64,000 nt of DNA from Microvelia longipes (Eukaryota; Arthropoda; Insecta; Hemiptera; Veliidae), in assembly GCA_018340805.1 (NCBI GenBank), contig JACMZG010000008.1, positions 30,269,847 to 30,333,846 of the forward strand, given 5' to 3'. The translations under genes and the position numbers were made by a program. This document shows, piece by piece, positions 31,401 to 37,675 of the stretch; positions within the stretch are counted from its first letter, which is position 1; each line of letters begins with the position of its first letter. The notes beneath the pieces are model-generated. The model did no database searches and was not told the DNA's origin. It worked only from the letters and a program-made list of their open reading frames with translations.

Positions 31401-34371
31401 TATTTTACTATCTGAGGACGAGTAAAGCGAGTTAGAAGACGTGGTATATACATTTAATGACTTGCATTTCTGAGGACAAGCGAAGTAAGTCCAAAGCTGG
31501 GAGGATGAGTGTAGCTAATCCGATGTTATAAGGAAAGTACCCAATTTTTTAAAAAATGAAATTCAAAGTTTGAGCTTACTTTATAGTTTCTCTTTTAATT
31601 GAATAATAACTTTTCAAGTTTTAAATCTCACTTTATTTTATTATTTTTTAATAAAGCAAATCTTAAATTTTTGAATGAATCTTTTGTTAATAAGGTACGA
31701 TAGTGCTTATTTTATCCAATCTTTCTTATATTAAACAATAAAATAATAAAGAAAAAATATATGGTAAAACATGTGATATGGTAAAAGATGAGATGCTTTA
31801 GACTAGGGTTGTTCATACCTTTAGTTTACAGTATCTTTAGTGGAAAGTTGTAATTTATTTTAAATACTTAGCAATATGCAGGGTGGAACATTTCAGATGC
31901 ACCAACATTTAATCCTTAAAAAGAAGGGGATAATGGTCCCTAGCCCCAGTAAATTGACCCTTATGAGTTGAAATTTACCATTATCATTTTGGTAACATTG
32001 AAAAATTAAATTAGAGTGTGACCCCATGAAAGTGTAGCGACCAGGGAAAATTGTAAATGAGCCTGAAATAAATATAAATGAAGCCCAAAAGATCCCTAAA
32101 TGGCAATAACCTTGCTCTGATCCAGCCAGCTTATTATGAGCAAAATGACCAAAGTAATGATATAAATGAAGTGCATTAACACTAAGGGGTTACTGGGAAA
32201 AATTAAAGAGAATTTAGTATGTAATAAAATGACTAAAATCAGTTTGAGATATAAAACTTACCAAGACAAACAAAAGGGACTGGAACTGAAGAAACAGAAG
32301 AACGGGGAAGATAAAATATATATTACATCAAGTTTGCCTACAAGAATCACTCCTGAGGATCTAGGAAGCAGAGGAAACATCCGAGGCCTCAGAGCCCCTG
32401 AGTCCCCCAGATATTTGGGGTAAAGCTGTGAATGAGGCTGAAAAAGATAAGGTTAAGAGAAATTGAAAAACAAAAATTTTGAAAAAAGAAAGGGGTGGTG
32501 GGCAACAAGGTTGCAAGAGCACACCGTAATATTGCTAATTTTGGAAACTGTGGTGTAACTTAAAAAAATCTATTCTAATATTACCATTTTCCGGTAATTT
32601 TTCATCAAGCTTTTGTTTATATGTATATCATAGGTATACATAGGTAGGTGGTTAAAATATTTTGTTCTTGTGGTTGTGAAGAAAAAATTATGATTTATGT
32701 CAAACAATAGCTTGATCAAAAATTATAAAATATAGTGATATTAACATCAATTTGTATAGGATTTAATGCAGTTTCCAAAAGAGGCAATATTACAGTGTGT
32801 TGTAATTTAACTTATTAAAATTACCTAAATGGGTAACAAAATTACCATATTGGGCTAATAGTAACCAAAATTATAATGGCAAATTTTAACTTGCAAAGGC
32901 CAATTCTCTGGGGTTAGAGGTCATTTTCAGAAGTCTAGGACCATGGGTTTCTCTTATTTTTAAGGATTTATTGTTAGTTCGTCTGAAATTTTCCACCTGG
33001 TATATTGAGTTTCCAGATTTTTTTTTTTAAATAACTGATATTATTTTAGATCAAAGTTGGCCTGGGTGGTATTTGGAAGGAGAGTTTGGATGAGCTGAGT
33101 GGAGGTCAGAGGTCACTTGTTGCACTGTCTCTAATCCTGGCTATGCTAAGGTTCAAACCTGCTCCTCTCTACATTCTAGACGAGGTAGACGCAGCCTTGG
33201 ATCAGTCTCACACACAGAATATTGGACAGATGTTGAAAAAACATTTCAGGCAATCACAGGTATCATTTTTCATCTCTTTTCTTATTGGTGGTCAATAATA
33301 TAAACATATTATTTTCTTCTTTTTCTTTTAATAGAGATCAATATTGTTTTTTGTCACAATAATACTACAGGCTATAAACATCATTATATTAATAATATAA
33401 TATAAAACATAATATAAACATTATTATTATTATCTGTAGTCATTTTTAAAATGATTTTGAATGAATTTTCCAAAGAAAATAGAATGTTGTACTATACTCT
33501 ACTTTTCACGTCATACATCTAGTTTCTACGTCTTAATGCTGTACCAGATGGAACTTTTCTGAGACAACTACAATAAATCTATAAAAGCCCTTTTAGACTT
33601 ATGCTGTCATCTGCTATTCATACCTCTACCACTAAGCTTATGGGACCAGTTAACAATATTTCGAGCTAAATTTATTTATTTTATTTATTTATTTACATAC
33701 TTGAGGTTACTTTATTACAAAGTTTCTCAATTGTCAAAATTTTACATTTAAATGAAAAAAAAACAAAACAAAAAAACAAATAGATTATAAATTATTAAAA
33801 ACATAGGCAGCATAACTTGAATAACAAACTTTATTAAAAAAAACAAAAAAAAGCATAACATTACATGAGAAACACTAAACGTTTAAGGTGGGAATACTAA
33901 ATTATCAGCTAAAAATTCGTTAACATTATAGTAGGCTTTCTCAAGCAACAATGTTTTAATGCTTTTTTTAAAATTTTTGGGTGGAAGTTCAACTATTGAA
34001 GCTGGTAATTTATTAAAGCACCTTATTCTTTGGGGACTGATGTGATTTGTTTAGCCTACAAGTGGGAATATTGATGTTAGCAATATGTCTAGTGCCATAA
34101 TTGTGGTTCTTAATATAATTGAACTCCCCCTCATCATACTTTGCTTTAACGAACAACAACAATGAAATATTTATCCAAACACATATTAATTAACTACTTT
34201 TGGTTACTTTAAAAAGATTTGAGCAACCATAATATTGACTTTTGTATTTTTCAGTTTATTGTTGTATCACTCAAGGATGGAATGTTTACCAATGCTAACG
34301 TACTGTTTAGAACTAGCTTTGTAGACGGTATGTCCCAAGTTATCAGAACGACACCAAACCAACAGCATTAA
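9284..34371 (+). CDS. SMC2: SMC2, condensin core ATPase subunit (19 coding exons, 1,173 aa)
   Basis: Structural maintenance of chromosomes protein 2. It pairs with SMC4 in condensin I and II and drives ATP-dependent loop extrusion and mitotic chromosome compaction in the nucleus. All 19 exons have AG/GT borders and consistent phases; the joined frame (3,522 bases) gives 1,173 residues, close to the usual 1,180-1,200 for animals. Domains: N-terminal ATPase half with Walker [10 protein letters not shown] (32-40) and Q-loop Gln147 in [10 protein letters not shown]; first coiled coil ~165-500; hinge ~502-670 with the Gly-rich AGVIAGG (660-666); second coiled coil ~675-1030; C-terminal ATPase half with signature LSGGQ (1081-1085), Walker B LYILDE (1105-1110) and D-loop region. 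The start is the ATG giving the canonical MHIK. Introns hold 3-4 kb of transposon debris but no exon is damaged, so the gene should be functional. Confidence 0.97.
9452..12387 (+). other. SMC2: SMC2 intron 1
   Basis: 2.9 kb. It holds a near-perfect 34-base palindrome (10,755-10,788) and a less AT-rich stretch at 11,160-11,395 with repeated ttcaacc words and a 76-codon frame that resembles no family. Otherwise AT-rich and unassigned. Confidence 0.7.
10755..10788. repeat. Near-perfect 34-base palindrome
   Basis: atcttgataggaaattt followed by its complement with one mismatch pair. It is a potential cruciform within SMC2 intron 1, with no sign of function. Confidence 0.8.
12388..12537 (+). CDS. 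SMC2: SMC2 exon 2 (aa 57-106)
   Basis: Encodes [17 protein letters not shown], the conserved block after the P-loop helix, through EITVSRQ. Acceptor ttttcag, donor gtaagt, phase 0 at both ends. Confidence 0.95.
12819..13870 (+). mobile_element. Interspersed repeat family R, copy A (split by a MITE)
   Basis: Copy of a ~650-700 base family also at 16,990-17,640, 30,028-31,545, 44,058-44,480 and 62,820-63,526. Diagnostic phrases are ttttcctcat at the end, ggacttgctttgcttgtcctcag, gatgagatgaaacttagcac and ttgtacaaagtttcaactct. Part of the 5' block is present twice (12,900-13,075 and 13,370-13,470), flanking the MITE at 13,123. The far terminus is missing. Confidence 0.65.
13123..13335. mobile_element. 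MITE with ~43-base terminal inverted repeats
   Basis: The ends read actagataaagtaggcttt (13,123 on) and the complement aaagcctacttttatctagt (to 13,335), with matching tgttacaaaattt further in. It has 213 bases and no coding capacity. It lies inside repeat R copy A, so it is the younger insertion. No confident target-site duplication was found. Confidence 0.7.
14247..14408 (+). CDS. SMC2: SMC2 exon 3 (aa 107-160)
   Basis: Encodes [14 protein letters not shown] and the Q-loop segment [19 protein letters not shown]. Gln147 contacts Mg and the gamma-phosphate in SMC ATPases. Acceptor ctatag, donor gtattt, phase 0. Confidence 0.95.
14482..14740 (-). mobile_element. Short 5'-truncated LINE copy, 3' end only
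   Basis: Minus-strand fragment ending in a (TTTA)n tail; the plus strand shows aaataaataaatggtttatt. The same tail plus the block gtgtaaa..ggatg...cttcc.cccatc is found at 37,676-37,800, the 3' end of the LINE at 37.7-40.65 kb, so both are one family. It lies in SMC2 intron 3. Confidence 0.6.
14946..15056 (+). CDS. SMC2: SMC2 exon 4 (aa 161-197)
   Basis: Encodes [18 protein letters not shown], the conserved lobe segment leading into the first coiled coil. Acceptor gtaag, donor gtaagt, phase 0. Confidence 0.95.
15156..15370. mobile_element. Foldback MITE with ~100-base inverted arms
   Basis: The left arm aaagtgctttcaacctaa (15,156 on) and right arm ttaggttgaaagcgcttt (to 15,370) are complementary and continue inward through ggccatcatcagtgctagcc and atatcaaa.atagac, leaving a small central loop. 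It has 215 bases, is noncoding and fills half of SMC2 intron 4. Confidence 0.75.
15504..15641 (+). CDS. SMC2: SMC2 exon 5 (aa 198-243)
   Basis: Start of the N-terminal coiled coil, with [20 protein letters not shown] matching the family's TIxEEITPxxxKLKEER block. Acceptor tttttag, donor gtaagt, phase 0. Confidence 0.93.
16451..16520. repeat. (TA)n microsatellite
   Basis: Roughly 70 bases of alternating TA with four short interruptions, in SMC2 intron 5. Confidence 0.9.
16990..17640 (+). mobile_element. Interspersed repeat family R, copy B
   Basis: Same orientation as copy A. It carries cacttgtcctcag, gatgagatgaaacttagcac, ttgtacaaagtttcaactct and a right terminus ataaatgaggaaaagta (about 17,615-17,632), complementary to the left end of copy C. 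Located in SMC2 intron 5. Confidence 0.7.
17967..19900. mobile_element. Long foldback element (arms >300 bases), interrupted by a SINE
   Basis: The outer ends aaaggaattgaaagaaa (17,967) and tttctttcaattccttt (to 19,900) are complementary. Pairing continues through agtctctccactgatttt, cagctttcagttttaacaaa, gtacaaaccaaataaatt and actctaaaagtacaaaat, then into AT-rich arms around a central core (about 19,330-19,480) that is much more GC-rich (ggcgccgcatctagtgcacc). A tRNA-headed SINE (18,187-19,109) sits in the left arm. Without it the element is about 1.0 kb. There is no transposase frame. Confidence 0.7.
18187..19109 (+). mobile_element. Long tRNA-headed SINE, copy 1
   Basis: The head resembles a tRNA gene: an A-box-like tccgtagctcagtgtagagc (18,191 on) and a B box ggttcaaatcc (18,237-18,247), as needed for RNA polymerase III. 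The unrelated body runs ~840 bases and includes about three ~65-base subrepeats (actag.cacac.gtgaactagt, 18,800-18,990). It ends in an A/T-rich tail from 19,090. The sequence aataatcat(cat)aaataa flanks both ends (18,171-18,185 and 19,108-19,126), a probable target-site duplication. A related copy lies on the other strand at 28,205-28,850. The minus-strand frame at 18,511-18,822 is within it and not a gene. Confidence 0.7.
19948..20428 (+). CDS. SMC2: SMC2 exon 6 (aa 244-404)
   Basis: Longest SMC2 exon; Lys/Glu-rich heptad coiled coil ending in the conserved [15 protein letters not shown]. Acceptor tgtttag, donor gtaaca. It ends after the first base of codon 404 (Ala). Confidence 0.95.
20606..20978. 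mobile_element. DNA-transposon-derived element with ~65-base inverted ends
   Basis: The ends tgagagacacctaggaaa (20,606) and tttcctaggtgtctctca (to 20,978) are exact complements over 18 bases. Looser pairing runs through aactgttccatcatt. The 373-base element contains a 79-codon frame with no recognised domain, probably spurious. It lies in SMC2 intron 6. Confidence 0.8.
21410..21585 (+). CDS. SMC2: SMC2 exon 7 (aa 404-462)
   Basis: Coiled coil, [20 protein letters not shown]. It opens with the two bases completing codon 404. Acceptor cttctag, donor gtaata, phase 0 at the end. Confidence 0.93.
21875..21993 (+). CDS. SMC2: SMC2 exon 8 (aa 463-502)
   Basis: End of the first coiled coil; [11 protein letters not shown] matches the family's MKKLNYEE block. 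Ends after two bases of Arg502, donor gttagt. The 457-base intron that follows holds only a small hairpin near 22,058. Confidence 0.93.
22451..22589 (+). CDS. SMC2: SMC2 exon 9 (aa 502-548)
   Basis: Start of the hinge domain: [18 protein letters not shown] and AIETVAGGK. The hinge is the SMC2-SMC4 dimerisation surface. Donor gtctgt after Lys548, phase 0. Confidence 0.95.
22590..23531 (+). other. SMC2: SMC2 intron 9
   Basis: AT-rich. A stretch at 22,850-22,925 (gtaacaaaattaccttatatgggtagtagt) resembles the inner part of the inverted-repeat element at 31,877-33,003 and is probably a fragment of the same family. A second gggtagtagt copy is at 23,170. Confidence 0.5.
23532..23678 (+). CDS. SMC2: SMC2 exon 10 (aa 549-597)
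   Basis: Hinge core: [19 protein letters not shown] and [10 protein letters not shown]. Acceptor tttacag, donor gtaagt, phase 0. The following 512-base intron shows nothing notable. Confidence 0.95.
24191..24540 (+). CDS. SMC2: SMC2 exon 11 (aa 598-714)
   Basis: C-terminal half of the hinge: [17 protein letters not shown], then [18 protein letters not shown] with the family Gly residues, then entry into the second coiled coil. Ends two bases into codon 714, donor gtaatt. The minus-strand frame 24,274-24,537 is its shadow. Confidence 0.95.
24541..25576 (+). other. SMC2: SMC2 intron 11
   Basis: AT-rich. At 25,390-25,430 the phrase gactggttttgacttaactc followed by catcatcagc looks like a common insect repeat fragment. 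No gene or full element is recognised. Confidence 0.4.
25577..25680 (+). CDS. SMC2: SMC2 exon 12 (aa 714-749)
   Basis: Second coiled coil; [17 protein letters not shown] matches the family's SSYHKQQEELDALKK. Acceptor taacag, donor gtaagt, ends one base into codon 749. A C12 run follows in the intron at 25,749-25,760. Confidence 0.93.
26139..26332 (+). CDS. SMC2: SMC2 exon 13 (aa 749-813)
   Basis: Lys/Glu-rich coiled coil, [20 protein letters not shown]. Acceptor atttcag, donor gtcagt, phase 0. Confidence 0.93.
26809..26952 (+). CDS. SMC2: SMC2 exon 14 (aa 814-861)
   Basis: Coiled coil, [19 protein letters not shown]. Acceptor tttcag, donor gtgatt, phase 0. Confidence 0.92.
26953..27819 (+). 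other. SMC2: SMC2 intron 14
   Basis: At 26,990 caggagtggacaattatttg resembles the short inverted ends seen on hAT elements. The minus strand downstream has broken fragments but no frame I can assign. Possible degraded hAT remnant. Confidence 0.3.
27820..28014 (+). CDS. SMC2: SMC2 exon 15 (aa 862-926)
   Basis: Coiled coil from [20 protein letters not shown] through ANQDSLDR. Acceptor atttcag, donor gtacct, phase 0. Confidence 0.92.
28205..28850 (-). mobile_element. Long tRNA-headed SINE, copy 2, with perfect hairpin
   Basis: Minus strand: head gcagctcagtgtaagagc and B box near 28,770-28,782 (ttcaaatcc), followed by the same body order as copy 1 (ggtcctgaattcaaggcagg, then gtccagactt..ccacgtctcc, then gagatcagtgggactag). 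It lacks most of the ~65-base subrepeats of copy 1. A perfect 29-base inverted repeat lies at 28,428-28,489. Frames on both strands here are repeat-derived. Located in SMC2 intron 15. Confidence 0.65.
28428..28489. repeat. Perfect 29-base hairpin with 4-base loop
   Basis: Arms aggaatgctgtgttcggtcc... at 28,428-28,456 and the exact complement at 28,461-28,489, loop gagg. Because it is palindromic, both strands encode the same peptide (NAVFGPGRR...LPGPNTAF) in overlapping frames. Confidence 0.9.
29290..29490 (+). CDS. SMC2: SMC2 exon 16 (aa 927-993)
   Basis: Contains [18 protein letters not shown], equal to the conserved WINAERHLFGQPNSAYDF block at the end of the second coiled coil. Acceptor gttttag, donor gtaatt, phase 0. 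Start set by frame: 29,290 rather than 29,292. Confidence 0.95.
29730..29945 (+). CDS. SMC2: SMC2 exon 17 (aa 994-1065)
   Basis: Re-entry into the ATPase head: [20 protein letters not shown] and MDGLQ. Acceptor attctag, donor gtaaag, phase 0. Confidence 0.95.
30028..31545 (-). mobile_element. Interspersed repeat family R, copy C, hosting a LINE fragment
   Basis: Opposite orientation to copies A and B. The outer ends tacttttcctcatttata (30,026 on) and ttataaggaaagtac (to about 31,547) are imperfect complements, suggesting short terminal inverted repeats. The interior carries agttgatattttgtacaaaa and ctaagtttcatctt. A LINE RNase H fragment is inserted at about 30,645-31,400; the family sequence resumes at tgaggacgagtaaagcgag. 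Confidence 0.7.
30645..31400 (+). pseudogene. Non-LTR retrotransposon RNase H remnant
   Basis: Broken frames give [16 protein letters not shown], then [17 protein letters not shown] (the DSQAA block of Jockey/I-type RNase H), then [18 protein letters not shown] and [18 protein letters not shown], the usual Cys-rich end of these polyproteins. In-frame stops and frame changes show it is dead. It lies inside repeat R copy C. Confidence 0.75.
31877..33003. mobile_element. 1.1-kb element with ~150-base imperfect terminal inverted repeats
   Basis: Left end atgcagggtggaacatttca and right end tgaaattttccacctggtat are complementary. Pairing continues through aatccttaaaaa, ctctggggttag/ctagccccag and attttggtaac. 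It contains an 85-codon frame (32,166-32,423) without known domain. It ends only about 45 bases before the exon 18 acceptor. Related sequences lie at 22,850-22,925 and 60,540-60,870. Confidence 0.7.
33050..33259 (+). CDS. SMC2: SMC2 exon 18 (aa 1066-1135)
   Basis: Carries the ABC signature [17 protein letters not shown] and the Walker [15 protein letters not shown], followed by the [10 protein letters not shown]-loop region. Acceptor attttag, donor gtatca, phase 0. Confidence 0.96.
33665..34170 (-). pseudogene. Non-LTR retrotransposon 3' end, degraded
   Basis: The minus strand reads [15 protein letters not shown] and [11 protein letters not shown], then after a frame change [20 protein letters not shown] and [16 protein letters not shown], the usual C-terminal tail of LINE reverse transcriptases. 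The stop is at 33,883-33,885 and a (TTTA)n tail at 33,670-33,705. It lies in SMC2 intron 18 and differs in sequence from the 39-40 kb LINE. Confidence 0.65.
34255..34371 (+). CDS. SMC2: SMC2 exon 19 (aa 1136-1173, stop)
   Basis: Completes the C-terminal ATPase lobe with [18 protein letters not shown] and the H-loop strand, and ends in TPNQQH then TAA. The tail after FVDG is shorter than in vertebrates. Confidence 0.95.
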   Translation, partial: FIVVSLKDGMFTNANVLFRTSFVDGMSQVIRTTPNQQH

Positions 34372-34442
34372 CCTTATTGGTTTCAACATTTCATTCATCA
34401 CAGCTATAATCACACAAAAATCAAATTATTTTTTTTGGAACA

Positions 34443-34448
34443 AATAAA
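34443..34448 (+). terminator. SMC2: Candidate SMC2 polyadenylation signal
   Basis: First AATAAA, 72 bases after the stop codon. AT-rich sequence supplies other candidates, so this is only the nearest. Confidence 0.35.
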
Positions 34449-35731
34449 ATTTAAACAGCGTATTAATAGCCTCAATGATTGGCCTTTCAAGTTATCTTAT
34501 AATTTAATTTTTTGGCTTTAATTTTATTGGATGAGCATTTAAACGTCTAAATTTAAAGAATATTGGGTCAAAAATTTGTCTGTTAGTTAATAATATGTTA
34601 TAGTTATTATTTTAACTCAAAATTTGTTATATGTGTAAATATATTTTTTAATTGATTTCGTAATAATGTTTTTTGTTTATTAATTTTACCCTTTTCCTTG
34701 ATCTTAGTCAATTTAGTCTGGACATAGTTTTGATTTTATGTTCCCAATTAATTATTGTTAAACACAAGGCTTGTATCTTATTTCAGGAGGGAGTTTTGAA
34801 AAGTTAAAAAATAATTTTATGGTATAAGAAAGAAAAAATAATTTTTTATAGATCAAAAATCTGTTTTGCTATTTCGTAAGGCTTGTGAGATATGTGATTT
34901 TATTTTTTTTAATGTCTACTTTTTTATCTAATGAATACTTTAGTACTAAGGTTCATTATTATTGTTATATGATTTCTTTTGCCAAAAATATGTGCTTAAA
35001 AATTCTACCAAAACGGTCTACCCAACTTACTTTGAACTTGTATGTTTTATTTCTAAATGGTGTCTACTTGCCGGATTAGTTAGGGAGTCGTCCAGGGTGA
35101 TTTTCTATGTCAAGATTTATGAAACATTTGTGGTCATATTATTTACTAGACCATTGAGTGGAGTAAAGTAACCACAAGTCTGATAATTTATCTGTGGCTG
35201 GACAATATAAAAATTTTGAAATTGTTAATATCATAAAATTTGTAGCCCTCAAAAAAACAAATATTTTTCGCTTGGATACTTTTTACCTGCATTGCTTTAC
35301 TTTTAAGATACAGTTCATCAAAATATCATCTACTCTCTCTTTCTAATCTATCTCTCACTCACTATATTTTTTTTAACTTCATGTCTTTATATCTTGAATA
35401 TAAAGTGATCTATTGGCCAATAGCCCCATGTCCAAATAAGGATAAAAGCACTAAATTAAGGGGGCACTAAATTTTCTACAACTTTTAATTATGATAATTA
35501 TCATTCAGTTAGTTGTGATTATCATATCAATAATTATTTATTTTTAAAAACATATTAGGTACTTATGAATAAAAATTATTTTCTTCTAAAAAAAAACATG
35601 CATTTAAGATTTATGTATTAGTTAAGCTATCAATCATGCCTGTATAGGAGCCATGGCAGACAGGGAATATTTAATGTTACATAGAACAATGGGTTCTAAT
35701 ATATACCAAACACAGAAAAAATATAAATTTT
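34449..35731. other. SMC2 downstream region, no gene
   Basis: AT-rich. Two overlapping short frames at 34,885-35,171 have no recognisable features. Confidence 0.35.
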
Positions 35732-36178
35732 ACAACAATTCTAGGACTTGTTATAATATATGATGTACTTGGGTAGCATTAGATAACTCAATAAAAAATT
35801 ATATTTTAAATCCCCCCCCCCCGATGTTATCTATGCGTGACAGATCATCATCATGCAACATCTAGATTATAAATTTTAAAGCAATTCTAGTACTCTTATC
35901 TGAATATATTATGTACTTGGTAACGTTAGATAACTCAATAAAAAACTATGTTATAAAATTTCCTCACCCAACCCCATTTTTTCTATGCGTGACAGATCTT
36001 CATTGTGCCACATCTAGATTATATTTAGAGAACAATTCCAAGACTCATTTTTAAAGACATTTTGTTCCTAGGTACCTAACATAATATAATCCAACTTTTT
36101 ACACAATTTACCCCTTACGCCTCTTCTTGTATGTGTGACAGTGTGTCGACGTTCTGCAGATTAATAATTTTTAGCATG
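35732..36178. repeat. Three-unit tandem repeat, period ~146-151 bases
   Basis: Units begin at about 35,732, 35,878 and 36,029 (acaattctag.act), and each carries ttagataactcaataaaaaa followed by ctatgcgtgacagatc.tcat and catctagatta. The third unit is the most diverged. Poly(C) at 35,812-35,821 lies in unit 1. Confidence 0.7.
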
Positions 36179-36623
36179 GCTAATTTATAAATCAAGGAAC
36201 ATAACGAAAAACACAGAATGAAACAAAAATAACGTTTTATTTATATAAGATAAAATATAGAAATGTTAGGAATATGGTATTACAATGTATCACAATAATT
36301 AGGAACTATGTTTAGGATTCTATACATTTATGTATTTACCATTTGACTTGATAAAAACAACTAAGATTAAAATTTAGTATAAAAATTACTAAAAAAGGAA
36401 CTAGAACAATTAGTAAAAAAATAAAATAAACTCTACAAACTTAGGTTTTGACTTTCTTATAGGAAAAATTATAATCACAATATAAAATGTAAAATAAAAT
36501 CTTTTGGTAACATATGACTATTGCAAAAGTAAATGAAACCTTTAAAATTAGAAAAAATGAAACTATCGAATGCACAATATAATATAACTAATTAAAAACA
36601 TATTTATTATTGCATTGTTAAAA
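36179..36623. other. AT-rich flank of piggyBac remnant
   Basis: Probably the 3' noncoding part of the piggyBac-like element. I did not find a convincing TTAA-flanked terminal repeat. Confidence 0.3.
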
Positions 36624-37655
36624 TCACTGTTTGTATCCATGAAATTTGGCAAAACATGGGCCTAAACATAAACCTGGTTGGTTGAGGCAAATATTGCACA
36701 TGTAGATAGACTCCACTCGCTTGCGTTCTTTGCTGCACATTACCCATCTCTTCCTAATTTTTCTATTCTTTTCATTCCTAGGAACTTCTGAAGGACAATG
36801 TCATGTTTGAGTTTTCGGGCTTTGATGAGGACGAACAAGTTAAGGCTGATTCCAGTATATCAATTCATGAATGACACTATCTCTAAAATTCAGAAGAGTC
36901 ATTTCATTTCTATAGGTACTGTACTTCTGATCAAGAATATAAGCATTTTTCATCACCAAATGGAAAATATTAATTCCTACTTTCACGTACCACCGAAGAC
37001 ATTTTCTTTGACAGTGATAGTATGCCAGAAGTTGGTCAGATCTATCTACTCCGCCCATATTTTCGTTGTACTTCAGTACTGATTCTGGTTCGTAGCAACT
37101 TTTCCTGTCTTAGATGTATGCTCCTGAAGAGTAGCTCCGTACTTGGAAGAAATCATGATAATATCTCTCTTGTCTTTCCATTTTAAGACACAGATTCCCC
37201 TGCTAGTGTAAGCAGCCTCCACCTCACCTTTCTTTAGTTTTTTATTTACCACTTCTAAGGGATTCCCCTTTCGGTTTGGTTTCATAGTACTGGTAGTATA
37301 GGTATTCTCATCCAATAAATAATTAGTAAGGTCTAGGCCAGAGTAATAGTTGTCCATAAAAATGGCATGTCCAACTCCAAGATAATCTTCAACTAAATGT
37401 TTGACAACTTTTACAATGTGGCCTGTACCACCAACTACTTTGTTTGAGGCTCCAGCATAAGTTCTCATTTTCAAGACTAGTCCGTTTGATTGAGTCAGCA
37501 TTTATATCTTTATGCCGTATTTGTGACGGTTACTCTGCATGTACTGTATAAAGTAAAGTCTGCCTCTCCATAGGATCATCATCTTGATTCATCAAGATTC
37601 AAACTTTTTATGGGATAATAAATTGTACTCATTCGATTGTGAAATAAGTCTATCT
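36624..37655 (-). pseudogene. piggyBac-like transposase, C-terminal part
   Basis: The minus strand runs IYYPIKSLNLDE (first catalytic Asp motif), WRGRLYFIQYMQSNRHKYGI, then KMRTYAGASNKVVG, IFMDNYYSGLDLTNYLL (second Asp), MKPNRKGNP, and MGGVDRSDQLLAYY (third Asp region). It ends with the Cys-rich domain CSKERKR..SIYMCNICL, GLCLGPCFAKFH and a stop at 36,624. All three acidic motifs are visible, but there are in-frame stops (for example just before 37,501 and after 36,840) and frame changes, so it is dead. The N-terminal part continues at 40,645 beyond an inserted LINE. Confidence 0.85.
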
Positions 37656-37675
37656 TAATCTTGCTTAATCTTGTA

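Noticed and set aside
32166..32423. 85-codon frame as a transposase
   Set aside because: No catalytic motifs; a chance frame in the 31,877 element.
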